Part shown: in pieces, positions 8,494 through 17,500 of the stretch | Layout: every line of letters starts with the position of its first letter | How positions within the stretch are numbered: position 1 is the stretch's first letter | Assembly: GCA_902625885.1 (NCBI GenBank) | Contig: CACODE010000010.1 | Location: 1-44,335, forward strand | Direction: 5' to 3' | Origin: an uncultured Candidatus Poseidoniales archaeon | Lineage (GTDB): Archaea > Thermoplasmatota > Poseidoniia > Poseidoniales > Poseidoniaceae | Length of the DNA: 44,335 nucleotides | Notes under the pieces: generated by a model | Database searches by the model: none | What the model was told of the DNA's origin: nothing | The model's input: the letters and a program-made list of their open reading frames with translations, nothing else | Position numbers and translations under genes: made by a program

Positions 8494-8826
8494 TCAGGCC
8501 TGTCGACCGGCATCGTACATTTCGCGCATGCTGCCGTCTTGAAACATCTCGAGGGCGATGTCGGAGCCGCCGATGAGTTCTCCGTGAATGAACACTTGAG
8601 GCATCGTTGGGAAGTCCGACCAAGCGCAGACCGATGGAATGGCACGCGGATCAGACAGGATGTTCACAGCGGCAAACGGCTCGTCAACCTGTTGCGAGAA
8701 TTGTTGCATCACTTGAGCGGCCCGGTTTGAGAAACCGCATTGGGGTTGGTTTGGGTTGCCTTTCATGAACAACACGAGAGCGTGTTCATCGACGATTGCT
8801 TGCAGTTCTTCGGGGGTCCAGTCCAT
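8494..8826 (-). CDS. grxD: Monothiol CGFS glutaredoxin (Grx4/GrxD type)
   Basis: This 110-residue protein has the monothiol active site CGFS in the segment FMKGNPNQPQCGFSNRAAQV, the Pro-containing FPTMPQVFIHGELIGGSDI glutathione/cluster-binding region, and standard length. CGFS glutaredoxins bind a [2Fe-2S] cluster and act in iron-sulfur trafficking, often as a complex with BolA. The ATG at 8826 is preceded by AGGAG at 8 nt spacing, which favours it over an in-frame GTG at 8835. The gene begins 5 nt after the bolA stop, so the pair is almost certainly co-translated. This family is more usual in bacteria and eukaryotes than in archaea. Confidence 0.93.
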   Translation of the reverse strand: MDWTPEELQAIVDEHALVLFMKGNPNQPQCGFSNRAAQVMQQFSQQVDEPFAAVNILSDPRAIPSVCAWSDFPTMPQVFIHGELIGGSDIALEMFQDGSMREMYDAGRQA

Positions 8827-8831
8827 TTGTT

Positions 8832-9152
8832 TCACTCCTGTTTGTTTTTCCTGATTCGGCGAACGTGCAGGCCCTGCCCGCCGCCGTGTGGATCAAACGC
8901 CGTGTCGCCTGCAACCTCTGCTTGGGCAGGGGTCATGCACTTCAAATCGAGTGCGTGAATGGGATGAGGAATGTGTTGTTTCATGACAGCGAGGACCTGT
9001 TTTTGCCTCTGCAAGGGACGAACGCCCTCAAAGGTCTCTGAGATGACCCGGACGTGGAAATGGTCGCCTGAACCGTGCAGGTCCACGACTTCGACCGTTG
9101 CTTCGGGCACCGCCTTGAGCACCTCAGCTTCAATCCACGCCGCTTCAACCAT
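8832..9152 (-). CDS. bolA: BolA-family protein
   Basis: This 106-residue BolA/YrbA-like protein has a core containing VVDLHGSGDHFHVRVISETFEGV, RQKQVLAVMK and a HALDLKCMTPAQ C-terminal strand. BolA proteins partner monothiol glutaredoxins by sharing ligands of a [2Fe-2S] cluster, and the conserved His in the HALDLK segment is the expected cluster ligand. I chose the ATG at 9152 because GAGG lies 7 nt upstream; a GTG at 9158 is an alternative. It is directly followed by the grx gene. The C-terminal tail is Gly-, Arg- and Lys-rich. Finding this pair inside a glycan locus is odd and may be chance. Confidence 0.92.
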   Translation of the reverse strand: MVEAAWIEAEVLKAVPEATVEVVDLHGSGDHFHVRVISETFEGVRPLQRQKQVLAVMKQHIPHPIHALDLKCMTPAQAEVAGDTAFDPHGGGQGLHVRRIRKNKQE

Positions 9153-9215
9153 GCTCACGCCTCAACAGACCCTAAGAGAGCACCATCTTTGAACCTGCGC
9201 TCGCTTACAGGACCT

Positions 9216-10463
9216 TTATTCCGAGGCCATTTTATCAAGAATCGACGCCACAGCTGTTGACTTTTTCACCGTAAGCCAAGGTTCCAACACCCTTGTCTCA
9301 ATGTCGTCTTTCAACCGCTTCAGGCCACCACCACTGATGTTCAGGAGTACGCAATCATCATTCTTCACCGTTCCAGTTTGTACCGCTTGAAGCAAGCTGG
9401 CGGCGGCCACAGCGCCCGGGGTCATGATGTCAATGCCCTCTATGGACTCAATCGTTTGACGAGCCGTCATGGCGTCTTTGCGATCAACGATGTAGGTTTG
9501 ACCATTGGAGGCCTTCAAAATGTCGTGGACCGCCCCCACCTGCCCGTAAGCCGGTCCTTTGTTGAGCAAATAATCGGAGTAGACCTCCACGTCTTCCACA
9601 GGGAAATCCTCAGGCACAAGGTGATTCCTGCCCGCCTGCCAAGCACTGTGAATGGGGTGATGTTCGACATTTTGAGAGACATGTTGCCGGGGGACCGGCC
9701 CTTCAAACAGCCCTTCGTTGACGAGACGTTCGGCCATTTCATGAATGCCGATGGGGCCCGGGCCGCCCCCAATGCCCTGAAAGTAGTGGTCTGGAAGACG
9801 ACCAATCGTAAACGCAGCGTCAAGCATCAGGCTGCCGATACCGTCTCGTCGAGCCACGTTGTGGACGCTGCCTTCCATTTGCCAGCCAGGCAGATGTGCA
9901 GCGATGCCTTTAGCGACGGTCTTGGCGTCGTAGTAATCACCGTCCTCAACCACGACGAGGCGGACGCTCTCAGCGTCGTTTTCCGGTCGGGTCCAGATGC
10001 GCTTAGCGTGATCCTTGCCCACCACCACGATGAGCGGCGTGTTGTCAAGACCGCAGAAATGCGTGAAAGCCCGAGCGGTGTTACCAGCGCTGGCGCAAAT
10101 AAGGCCGGTGCAACCGTGGTCGTGCATGCGCTGAATGGTGGGAACCGCTTCCATGTCTTTGAAACTCCCCGTGGGGCACAAGCCGCCTTTTTCTGGCCAG
10201 TATCCATGATAGGTGACCCAAAGGTTGCTGAGGCCAAGGGCTTCACCAAGCGCTACCGCACGGTACGTGACGGTGCCCGCCACGTACCTGTTCGCTTGGG
10301 AAACAGGTAGCCACGAGAGGTATTTCCAGACGCCGTCTGCGTTCTTTCTCAGGGTAAATGGCTCGTTGTAAACGGCGCGCAGAAGAGCGTTATCGGTGTG
10401 ATGAAGGGTGTAGGCATCATCTATCAATTCGCCCGTTTTGAGGCACTGGAGTTGATACTTCAT
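9216..10463 (-). CDS. Threonine-synthase/cysteate-synthase-like PLP enzyme
   Basis: This 415-residue fold-type II PLP enzyme has the lysine in PTGSFKDMEA (about Lys102), ASAGNTARAF as the substrate/phosphate loop and a late ISGGGLKRL PLP-phosphate loop. Overall layout, the LLRAVY segment and the WLPV segment before the PLP lysine recall cysteate synthase, the archaeal threonine-synthase paralogue that makes L-cysteate from O-phosphoserine and sulfite, and the length is close to that family. The usual N-terminal zinc cysteines are mostly missing (one Cys, two His). I used the ATG at 10463, since the longer frame adds a non-conserved extension. It lies downstream of the UDP-sugar dehydrogenase. 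Threonine synthase or another beta-replacement activity remains possible. Confidence 0.75.
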   Translation of the reverse strand: MKYQLQCLKTGELIDDAYTLHHTDNALLRAVYNEPFTLRKNADGVWKYLSWLPVSQANRYVAGTVTYRAVALGEALGLSNLWVTYHGYWPEKGGLCPTGSFKDMEAVPTIQRMHDHGCTGLICASAGNTARAFTHFCGLDNTPLIVVVGKDHAKRIWTRPENDAESVRLVVVEDGDYYDAKTVAKGIAAHLPGWQMEGSVHNVARRDGIGSLMLDAAFTIGRLPDHYFQGIGGGPGPIGIHEMAERLVNEGLFEGPVPRQHVSQNVEHHPIHSAWQAGRNHLVPEDFPVEDVEVYSDYLLNKGPAYGQVGAVHDILKASNGQTYIVDRKDAMTARQTIESIEGIDIMTPGAVAAASLLQAVQTGTVKNDDCVLLNISGGGLKRLKDDIETRVLEPWLTVKKSTAVASILDKMASE

Positions 10464-10554
10464 TGCCTCACCGTGCCGAAAAGGAGCGACAACATTTCGT
10501 CCGAAGGTCGCCGTATAATTGTTGAGGAATATGGTGATTTGCAAAGGCCGTTCA

Positions 10555-11907
10555 TCACGAGAACGGGCGGCCAACGGCAAAGCATGACCACCCTTGCTCG
10601 CTCAAGGCGTCCAAATCCAACACGCGACGGCCGTCGTAAATTCGGGGGGTTGGCATGGTCTTCGCAAGCGACACCCAATCAAGGTTGACACAGGCTTTGT
10701 GCGCCGTGACCAACACGGCAAGGTCGTGGCCCTTGGCCTTGGTGGGGTCTTCTATCACTTCAACCGAATCGGGAAAGGTTTCCGGGTCGATGTGAGGGTC
10801 GTAAACGCTGACCTGAATGCCGCGTTGTTGCAAAGCCTCTGCCAGCGGTTCTGCAGGCGTTTCGCGAGGGTCGCCCACCTCGGCTTTGTACGACCATCCG
10901 AGGAAAAGCACCTTGGTTGATTCGGCCGACAAACCGGCCTTCCACAGAATATCCACAATCACCTGCGCTACATGATTGGGCATTGAACGGTTCACAGCAC
11001 GTGCGGCCGTGATGAGGCCAGCAGGGACGCCAACATCGCTGGCTCGCTGAATCATGTAGTAGGGATCAACAGGAATGCAGTGACCGCCCACGCCAACACC
11101 AGGCGTGTAACGATGGAAGTTCCACTTCGTCGCTGCGGCGGAAAGCACATCCTCCACGTCCACGTCCATGGCCGGGAAGATGCGGGCCAGTTCGTTAACC
11201 AGAGCGATATTGATATCACGTTGCACGTTTTCAATTACTTTCGCTGCCTCAGCCACCTCAAGTTTCCCGACATAGCGGACGTCTTCGCTTGTCAAATGCT
11301 TGTAAAAACGTACCAGACCATGCCCTATCAATTCATTGTTGCATCCAATCACGCGAGCCACTTTCCTAACCGTTCGCATTTCGTCGCCGGGGTTAAAACG
11401 CTCAGGGCAATAAGCGATGTCAACTTCTTTACCTTCAGTGAGACCGTATTTTTGGATCAACGGCCGCCATGTTTGGTCCGTGACACCAGGATAAACCGTG
11501 GATTCAAGCACAACGGTGGTGTGACGTGATTTATCGATGGATGCGAAGATTCTATCTCCCGCTGAAAAAACATACGATAGGTCCGGTTTGGAATCAATGG
11601 TGATAGGGGTTGGTACCGTCACCAGGATGATGTCGCAGATTGAAGTCAGGTCTTCAATGGAGCTTGTTATGTTCCACGAGTCAAGTTTTGTGGACGGTAT
11701 TTGATCATTTAGAGCAGCATCACCAATTGGATTTCTCTGCTCGTGGAGTGCTTCGATGACGCTGATTGACGTGTCGCAACCCCACACTTGAAATCCTGAA
11801 TCGTGGAATCCAATAGCGGTTGGCAGCCCAACATAACCCAAGCCGACGACGCCAACAATAGGATTTGTATCTGGCGTAAAGTCGTGCGATACTTCGCCGG
11901 TTGACAT
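10555..11907 (-). CDS. UDP-N-acetylhexosamine 6-dehydrogenase (WecC/WbpA type)
   Basis: This 450-residue enzyme oxidises C6 of a UDP-N-acetylhexosamine (ManNAc or GlcNAc) twice with NAD to give the uronic acid. The Rossmann GVVGLGYVGLP motif is at residues 19-29, the catalytic-site lysine lies in EAAKVIENVQRD (about Lys223), and the catalytic cysteine in GVGGHCIPVDPYY (about Cys277). A C-terminal NAD/sugar domain with GWSYKAEVGDPRETP follows. The length is normal. The ATG at 11907 is directly supported by the start of the conserved domain. It is divergent from the Wzm transporter gene and heads the minus-strand run. Whether the substrate is ManNAc or GlcNAc cannot be decided here. Confidence 0.93.
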   Translation of the reverse strand: MSTGEVSHDFTPDTNPIVGVVGLGYVGLPTAIGFHDSGFQVWGCDTSISVIEALHEQRNPIGDAALNDQIPSTKLDSWNITSSIEDLTSICDIILVTVPTPITIDSKPDLSYVFSAGDRIFASIDKSRHTTVVLESTVYPGVTDQTWRPLIQKYGLTEGKEVDIAYCPERFNPGDEMRTVRKVARVIGCNNELIGHGLVRFYKHLTSEDVRYVGKLEVAEAAKVIENVQRDINIALVNELARIFPAMDVDVEDVLSAAATKWNFHRYTPGVGVGGHCIPVDPYYMIQRASDVGVPAGLITAARAVNRSMPNHVAQVIVDILWKAGLSAESTKVLFLGWSYKAEVGDPRETPAEPLAEALQQRGIQVSVYDPHIDPETFPDSVEVIEDPTKAKGHDLAVLVTAHKACVNLDWVSLAKTMPTPRIYDGRRVLDLDALSEQGWSCFAVGRPFS

Positions 11908-12009
11908 GGTCTGGCGAGTTGGCCTTACCTCATCAATTCAACTATTGCGATAGCGGCATGGAAGGATTTCATAAAGGTTTGATGCAAAGGACGCCCTATG
12001 GAGGACCAA

Positions 12010-12846
12010 ATGGATATCCAACTCACCGAAGTTGGACCCAAAACCTCTTTTTTTACTGCTCCAGTTTCCTCTCTTTCAATTCTTTTTTCTCATCGATTTC
12101 TCATTAAGAATTTATTGAAGAGGGAAACAAAAGGACGCTACAATAACTCATTTCTTGGCTATTCCTGGACGGTTCTGGAACCGGCTCTGCTCTCGTCTGT
12201 TTACTATTTTCTTTTCATCATGCTCGCAGACAATCCCGATCGACTCTATCCTGTCTGGGTCATCATAGGCGTGATTGTGTGGACGTGTTTCGGGAAATGT
12301 TTGCAAGCCACTGTCACATCGTTAACGAGAAACGCCTCAACAATCCATCTCGTTTATTTCCCGAGAATCATTTTTTCATACTCCACGGTTGGTTCCACCA
12401 TCTGGACCACGGTGATGAGTTCCTTTGTGCTCATACCGCTTTTGTTTATCTACGACATCCAAATTTCTTGGCAACTTCTTCTCGTTCCACTCGCTATTTT
12501 CCTCGCAGCCTTCAATGCGATTGGCTTCGGTTTGCTTCTGGCGCCTGCAAACTGTATCAACAGAGACATTGAACACCTCATCCGGTTCATAGTCAGAGCT
12601 GGATTCTTTGTCTCTCCTGTCATGTGGACTTGGGGCATGGCCGTTGAGCGAGGATGGGCAGCTGATGTTGTTCTTTGGAACCCCATGGTGTTTCCAATCA
12701 CCTTAGCGCGAGACGGCTTTTTGGGCCATGTGACTGAATTTCCATTGAATGGCATGATGATTTCAGTCGGCTGGGGCGTCCTCATGTGGGTTATTGGTTC
12801 AGCCCTTTTCAGCAAATATGAACACTCGGCGGTGAAGTACTTATGA
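12010..12846 (+). CDS. wzm: ABC-2 polysaccharide export permease (Wzm type)
   Basis: This permease of about 278 residues has six predicted membrane segments and the conserved early RETKGRYNNSFLGYSWTVLEP motif of Wzm/TagG proteins. It forms the channel through which a completed lipid-linked polysaccharide crosses the membrane. I place the start at ATG 12010 because GGAGG (12000-12004) lies 5 nt upstream. An ATG at 11998 would add four residues. The stop overlaps the start of the ATPase gene in an ATGA, so the two are translationally coupled. Base composition here is noticeably AT-richer than the flanks. Confidence 0.92.
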   Translation: MDIQLTEVGPKTSFFTAPVSSLSILFSHRFLIKNLLKRETKGRYNNSFLGYSWTVLEPALLSSVYYFLFIMLADNPDRLYPVWVIIGVIVWTCFGKCLQATVTSLTRNASTIHLVYFPRIIFSYSTVGSTIWTTVMSSFVLIPLLFIYDIQISWQLLLVPLAIFLAAFNAIGFGLLLAPANCINRDIEHLIRFIVRAGFFVSPVMWTWGMAVERGWAADVVLWNPMVFPITLARDGFLGHVTEFPLNGMMISVGWGVLMWVIGSALFSKYEHSAVKYL

Positions 12847-13562
12847 TGGGCCAATCGATCATTGTAGAGGACGTTTCCTTGTCCTTTCCAAAGAAAAAAA
12901 GCATACTTCAAATGTTGAAGAAAAGCGATACCAGCAGTTTTCTCGCCCTAGACAAGATCAATTTCTCTGTCAAAAAAGGCGAGGTTGTTGGCATCATTGG
13001 CAGAAACGGATGTGGAAAATCGACCCTCCTGCGAATTATCGCTGGGATTTTTTCTCCGGATAAGGGAACATGCAAATCCGCTGGAAAAATTTCACTATTG
13101 GCTGGACTTGGTACCGGATTTACTGGCCATTTGACAGGCCGTGAAAACGCCTTCCTCTACGGGAGCATCTTGGGCCACGAGCAAGCCGTCATGAAAGAAC
13201 TGATGGATGAGATTATTGCCTTCAGTGAACTAGAATCGTTCATCGATGAGCCGCTACGAACGTACTCTGCAGGAATGAAGGCCAGACTGGGCCTCGCAGT
13301 TGCCAGTGCTCTTAATCCTGAGATTTTGTTGATTGATGAGGTTCTTGGCGTAGGTGACCCTGTTTTCAAGGAAAAATCGAAGAAAAAAATTCTGGACATG
13401 GTATCTGAAGCTGGCACGGTGGTCATTGTGAGCCATTCGTTTGGCCTCATGACATCAATCTGTGATCGTGTCATCCACATGAGTGATGGAGAAATCAAAT
13501 TCATTGGTGAACCGCAAGATGCGATTTCATCGTATTACGCCTCAGAAGAAGGGAGGAAGTAG
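12843..13562 (+). CDS. wzt: ABC transporter ATPase for polysaccharide export (Wzt type)
   Basis: This 239-residue ATPase has Walker A GRNGCGKST, signature YSAGMKARL (the Wzt/TagH-type variant of LSGGQ), Walker B ILLIDEVLGVGD and a switch histidine in IVSHSF. With the coupled Wzm it powers glycan export. It is the short form without the C-terminal carbohydrate-recognition domain of O-antigen Wzt proteins, so export is probably not controlled by a chain-end modification read by this subunit. The start overlaps the permease stop by 4 nt. The next gene begins 2 nt after its stop. Confidence 0.94.
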   Translation: MMGQSIIVEDVSLSFPKKKSILQMLKKSDTSSFLALDKINFSVKKGEVVGIIGRNGCGKSTLLRIIAGIFSPDKGTCKSAGKISLLAGLGTGFTGHLTGRENAFLYGSILGHEQAVMKELMDEIIAFSELESFIDEPLRTYSAGMKARLGLAVASALNPEILLIDEVLGVGDPVFKEKSKKKILDMVSEAGTVVIVSHSFGLMTSICDRVIHMSDGEIKFIGEPQDAISSYYASEEGRK

Positions 13563-13563
13563 A

Positions 13564-14520
13564 TTGAAGCAACATCATATCCGAGTGAACAAGGAGGCCG
13601 AGGATTCGTACTCGTTTGCTGTTGGCGATGAACTCAGAAAATCGTTAATATCTCCTTGGAAGATCCCGCTGCTCCCGATTTCATTGCCAAAGCGTATTCT
13701 CTCCCATCGGAAGGACAAAGCTGCAAACGATGCGCTGCCCTACTTGGTGGATTGTATATTTGTCTATGATTTAGAGAAAATGCGGTTATCTGATCAAAAA
13801 TCCTTCATCAACCAGTCATTAAATTACTCTGAAAACAGCATAGGCATCGGTATCGGAGATTCACTGATTGATGCAAATTTTCGCCATTCCGTTCCTACAC
13901 GGCGAGAAATGGACATTGAGCCAAAGGAATGGAATGCTTTACTGGAAAAATTTCTGTTGGGTATTATCCGAGCGTACCGGCCAAAAAAATTCGTTTTTGT
14001 CGGAAAATATCCCTATGCAGGGCTTATGTCCGTGCTAAGGAAATGTGAAACGGAGAACGGATTCTACTGGATTCATGTGCGGGGAGATTTAGAAACGATT
14101 GAACAACGCTCAGAGAAATTCACAAAATCAAAATCGCTTTCCCACTTTACCGACCACGACACCATCGTTCGGAATACAATCTTCTTCGACCACGAACCTT
14201 CAGATGAAGTGGGTAAACAGTTGAAGTCAATCGGCGTGAACATTATCAGCACACCCGAGCATGCAGAATATCTGGTCTTACGCCATGAGGAATACGATTG
14301 CAAGAGTTTGCTGATGCGCAATCAGACGGTATTCATTCTTCCGAGCGCCCAACCCTCTCTAGGACAAATTCCCGATTACCTGCTTCCAAATCTTGTGGTA
14401 TCTGATACCGAGGAGAAGAATGAAACGATCCTCTCTGTGGTCAGTTTCCGAAAAAATCAACGTAAGAACAAATCCCCACTCATGCCAGTTGAGGCAAAGA
14501 TTGACCTGTGGCTGGAGTGA
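13564..14520 (+). CDS. Truncated MurG-like glycosyltransferase-related protein
   Basis: This 318-residue protein is not recognised on its own. Its middle matches the glycosyltransferase at 18685-19962: both have EWNALLE, then a beta strand with F-x-G-x-(Y/F)-P-Y-x-G-(M/L) and a W-x-R-G element. The nucleotide-sugar-binding C-terminal half with GGYNS in that neighbour has no visible counterpart here. It may be a non-catalytic partner, a pseudoenzyme, or an enzyme with a diverged donor site. The start is taken as TTG 13564, with GGGAGG 7 nt upstream, directly after wzt. The sequence is very AT-rich: 18 G/C of 60 bases in 13741-13800. It ends 4 nt before the convergent GT/PP-loop gene. Confidence 0.6.
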   Translation: MKQHHIRVNKEAEDSYSFAVGDELRKSLISPWKIPLLPISLPKRILSHRKDKAANDALPYLVDCIFVYDLEKMRLSDQKSFINQSLNYSENSIGIGIGDSLIDANFRHSVPTRREMDIEPKEWNALLEKFLLGIIRAYRPKKFVFVGKYPYAGLMSVLRKCETENGFYWIHVRGDLETIEQRSEKFTKSKSLSHFTDHDTIVRNTIFFDHEPSDEVGKQLKSIGVNIISTPEHAEYLVLRHEEYDCKSLLMRNQTVFILPSAQPSLGQIPDYLLPNLVVSDTEEKNETILSVVSFRKNQRKNKSPLMPVEAKIDLWLE

Positions 14521-14524
14521 TCGG

Positions 14525-17500
14525 TTAATCTGCAAACAAATCGATACCCAGCAAGGTCTCGACTTCCGAATCCGACATGGGTTCTGCGATGTTGTTCAAT
14601 TTCTTGGCCACATAGGTTCTGTAAGCATCAGGAATGAGATCTAAGAACGCTGGATTGTACCGTTCAATCATTGTATAATCTCCGTCCATCAATTTACCTA
14701 CGTCTGGAAACTTGGTACGAATAAAATTCTGTTGCTCTTGCGGGAGGCGCTGAATGGCATACAAAGTCGAAATCGCTTGCTTGAGTGGTTTTTTCTCCAA
14801 AAAGATCTCAATTTCGCCTTGAATTTGCACTTCTTTTCCTTTCATCGAATTCTTGCGGAAGCATTTCCAGCATTTTCCACAAACCTTGCCCGCTTCTTTG
14901 GAACGCAGGCAACTCTCTGCATAGTCCGCGTAGTCAGAGTTGTCCACAATGCGCTGATTGATGATCTCAGATGCCCCAGAGGTTGGAAAAACAAGGTCTA
15001 GGCCTGCTTTTTCTAATATTGACGAGTGTGTTTTCCAATACGATGAGAGGTTGAAGTCCCTTCCTTTATGTCCGTGGAAAAGGTAGGCGTTTTCCAATGG
15101 CATTCCCATGGCAATTGAGCCCAACTCAAAATAATCAGCAAGCAGAATGACATGGACGGCCCCGGCAAAATCCGTGCTAAAGCCGACAGATTTCCCGTGA
15201 TCAAGTCGTATCTGTTCGTGATTACTCTTTACGATCACAACCTGTTTCCCATTCTCTCGTAACTTTTCTATGAAACGGAATGCGTTGGCGTGATTCAACT
15301 TTGATTCAAACCCATCCCGCTGATGGTACATCAAGACCGTTTCTGGTGGCATAAGTTCCATACATGCAGTGGAGTCCACCCCCGCACTGAACGCTAAACC
15401 GCACCTCCAGCCCTTCTGGCGCGTTGGCTCCCAGTTATTCAGTATGGTTCTGTCCCACGGAGAACACAAGAAATGATGAGCGATTCGAAGAATATCAGCG
15501 TGGGTGTTGTTGAGGTCCCAACCTATGGGCATCTCAAAGAAAATATCTCTCCCAGAAGCATCAAAAATGAGACGTTGCCCTATCTGAGACCAGTAATTAG
15601 CGATTGCATACTCGGATTTTACGCTTGTACCCATCTCAATTTTATCTCGTTTAAACATCGAAATCCAAGGGAAGGACCTCCTGAGAATTTCTTTGTTGGG
15701 TTTGAAAATGTTTGAAAAAAACTTCGTGTTTCTCCACTCGTCACGCATCCTTCGCTCTGTCTCTTTGTCAAGGCTGTCAACGAACTCCTGCCAACGTACT
15801 CGAGCTGTATTTTTTTGTTCGCCGGCATTGGTCAAGGTCACGTTCCCACCATGGAACCGCCTCAACAAAATATACGACCCCGTGTGGTCCAGTTTGTGTC
15901 CTGCTCGCGCTATTTCCAGATTCATGATGTAATCCGTTCCATAACTGTAATTTTCATCGTACGGGAATTCGAGGAGAACAGATCGCTTAATCATGCTCGC
16001 AGGGTGGAGCATGATTTTCCCCCCGAACAATATCTGGCTGTATCCGTGCTCTCCACCTGAAAAATATTCATGGTTCAAATTTGCATCTTGATCAATCCAA
16101 CCTCCGAAACTACCAGAGGAACCATCGGATAGGCAGTCGAGTTGCTCTTGTATTCGATTAGGCATCATCAAATCGTCATCGTCCATGATAACAATGTACT
16201 CTCCCTTGGCCATCTGAACCCCAATGTTTCGCGATTTTGGTATACCTGATGCCTCCTTTTTCAGATAGCGAATTCGGAGATCTGCAAATTGTTTAACCAC
16301 CTCTTCTGTTTCATCCTCTGACCCGTCATCGACAATTAACAACTCAAAATTCTCGTAACTTTGATTCAGGACGCTCCTTATTGCATCTGATAGGAGTTTT
16401 GACCTGTTTCTTGTGATGATAACGACCGAAACAAAAATTTGGTCTTCAAATTGGTCAATTTCCATTACTGACCTCGTAAACTTGACAGCGCGCGGACCGC
16501 TGTATGAGTGATCCTTGACAACGTTCCATTCCATCAGTCCCATGCGTTCAAGTGCATTTTTCATGGTCAAGAAGGTGTTCTCGGTTTGAACCTTTGATTT
16601 GCTTATTGAAGTCGATTGCTCGTGGAGTGCGTACTTGTACAACAGTTGGTCGTGAAACTCAATTTCTCCAACTTCACTTAACTTCTGGAAGAAATCATAG
16701 TCTACAGCGTTGAGAAGCGTCTCTGAAAACCCACCAACTCGAGACCAATCTCGTTTTCGAAACAAACGAGGATGATGCACAATCATGCCGTGAAGCATCC
16801 TTTCCCTGGTAAACGTAGGATAATACCAGGCTTCTTCCAAAGTATCTTCTTGCTGGTTCCATTTGTAATGCCTTCCGTAGACACAACCGATTTGAGGATC
16901 CTTCCGAATTTCGGGCAACAGCGTTTCGATGGCATCAGGAAGCAACTCGTCATCGCTGTCCAGTTGAAGGATGTACAACCCTCTTGCCGCACGAATGCAT
17001 GCGTTGCTTGCCGAACCAATGCCCCCGTTTGCCTGATGAATAATCTGAATTTTAGGATGGTCGCTGTACATCATGTCGAGGTGTTCTCCTGTCCCATCTG
17101 TTGAACCGTCGTTGCAAACGACAATGTCAAAATCTCGATACGTTTGTTCCAATGCTGATTGAATCGCTCGATCAATGGTCTTCTTCGCATTATAAGCAGG
17201 AATGTAAATTGAAACCATTGAGGTCGTTGACTGAACCTCAGGGTCGTAATCTCTGTAGGTTGGAACCATGTCCAGCAGCATCGGCCTAGTGATCAATTTC
17301 CCAGCCTCTCGGTCAACAAATTCTCTGCCGCCCGGAGGTTCTTGGTGAAGCCCTAATGCGTCCAATAATGGAATGAAATAATAACCTGCATTCATCACCC
17401 TATACCCGAATTCGTTGTCTTCTGCACCCCATGCTGTAAAACTCTCATCAAACGGACCTGCATCCGAAAATATGCGCCTGTTGAAGCCCACATTTCCGCA

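Noticed and set aside
9378-10310. Plus-strand 310-codon frame
   Set aside because: It is antisense to the cysteate-synthase-like gene, whose catalytic motifs are all on the minus strand.
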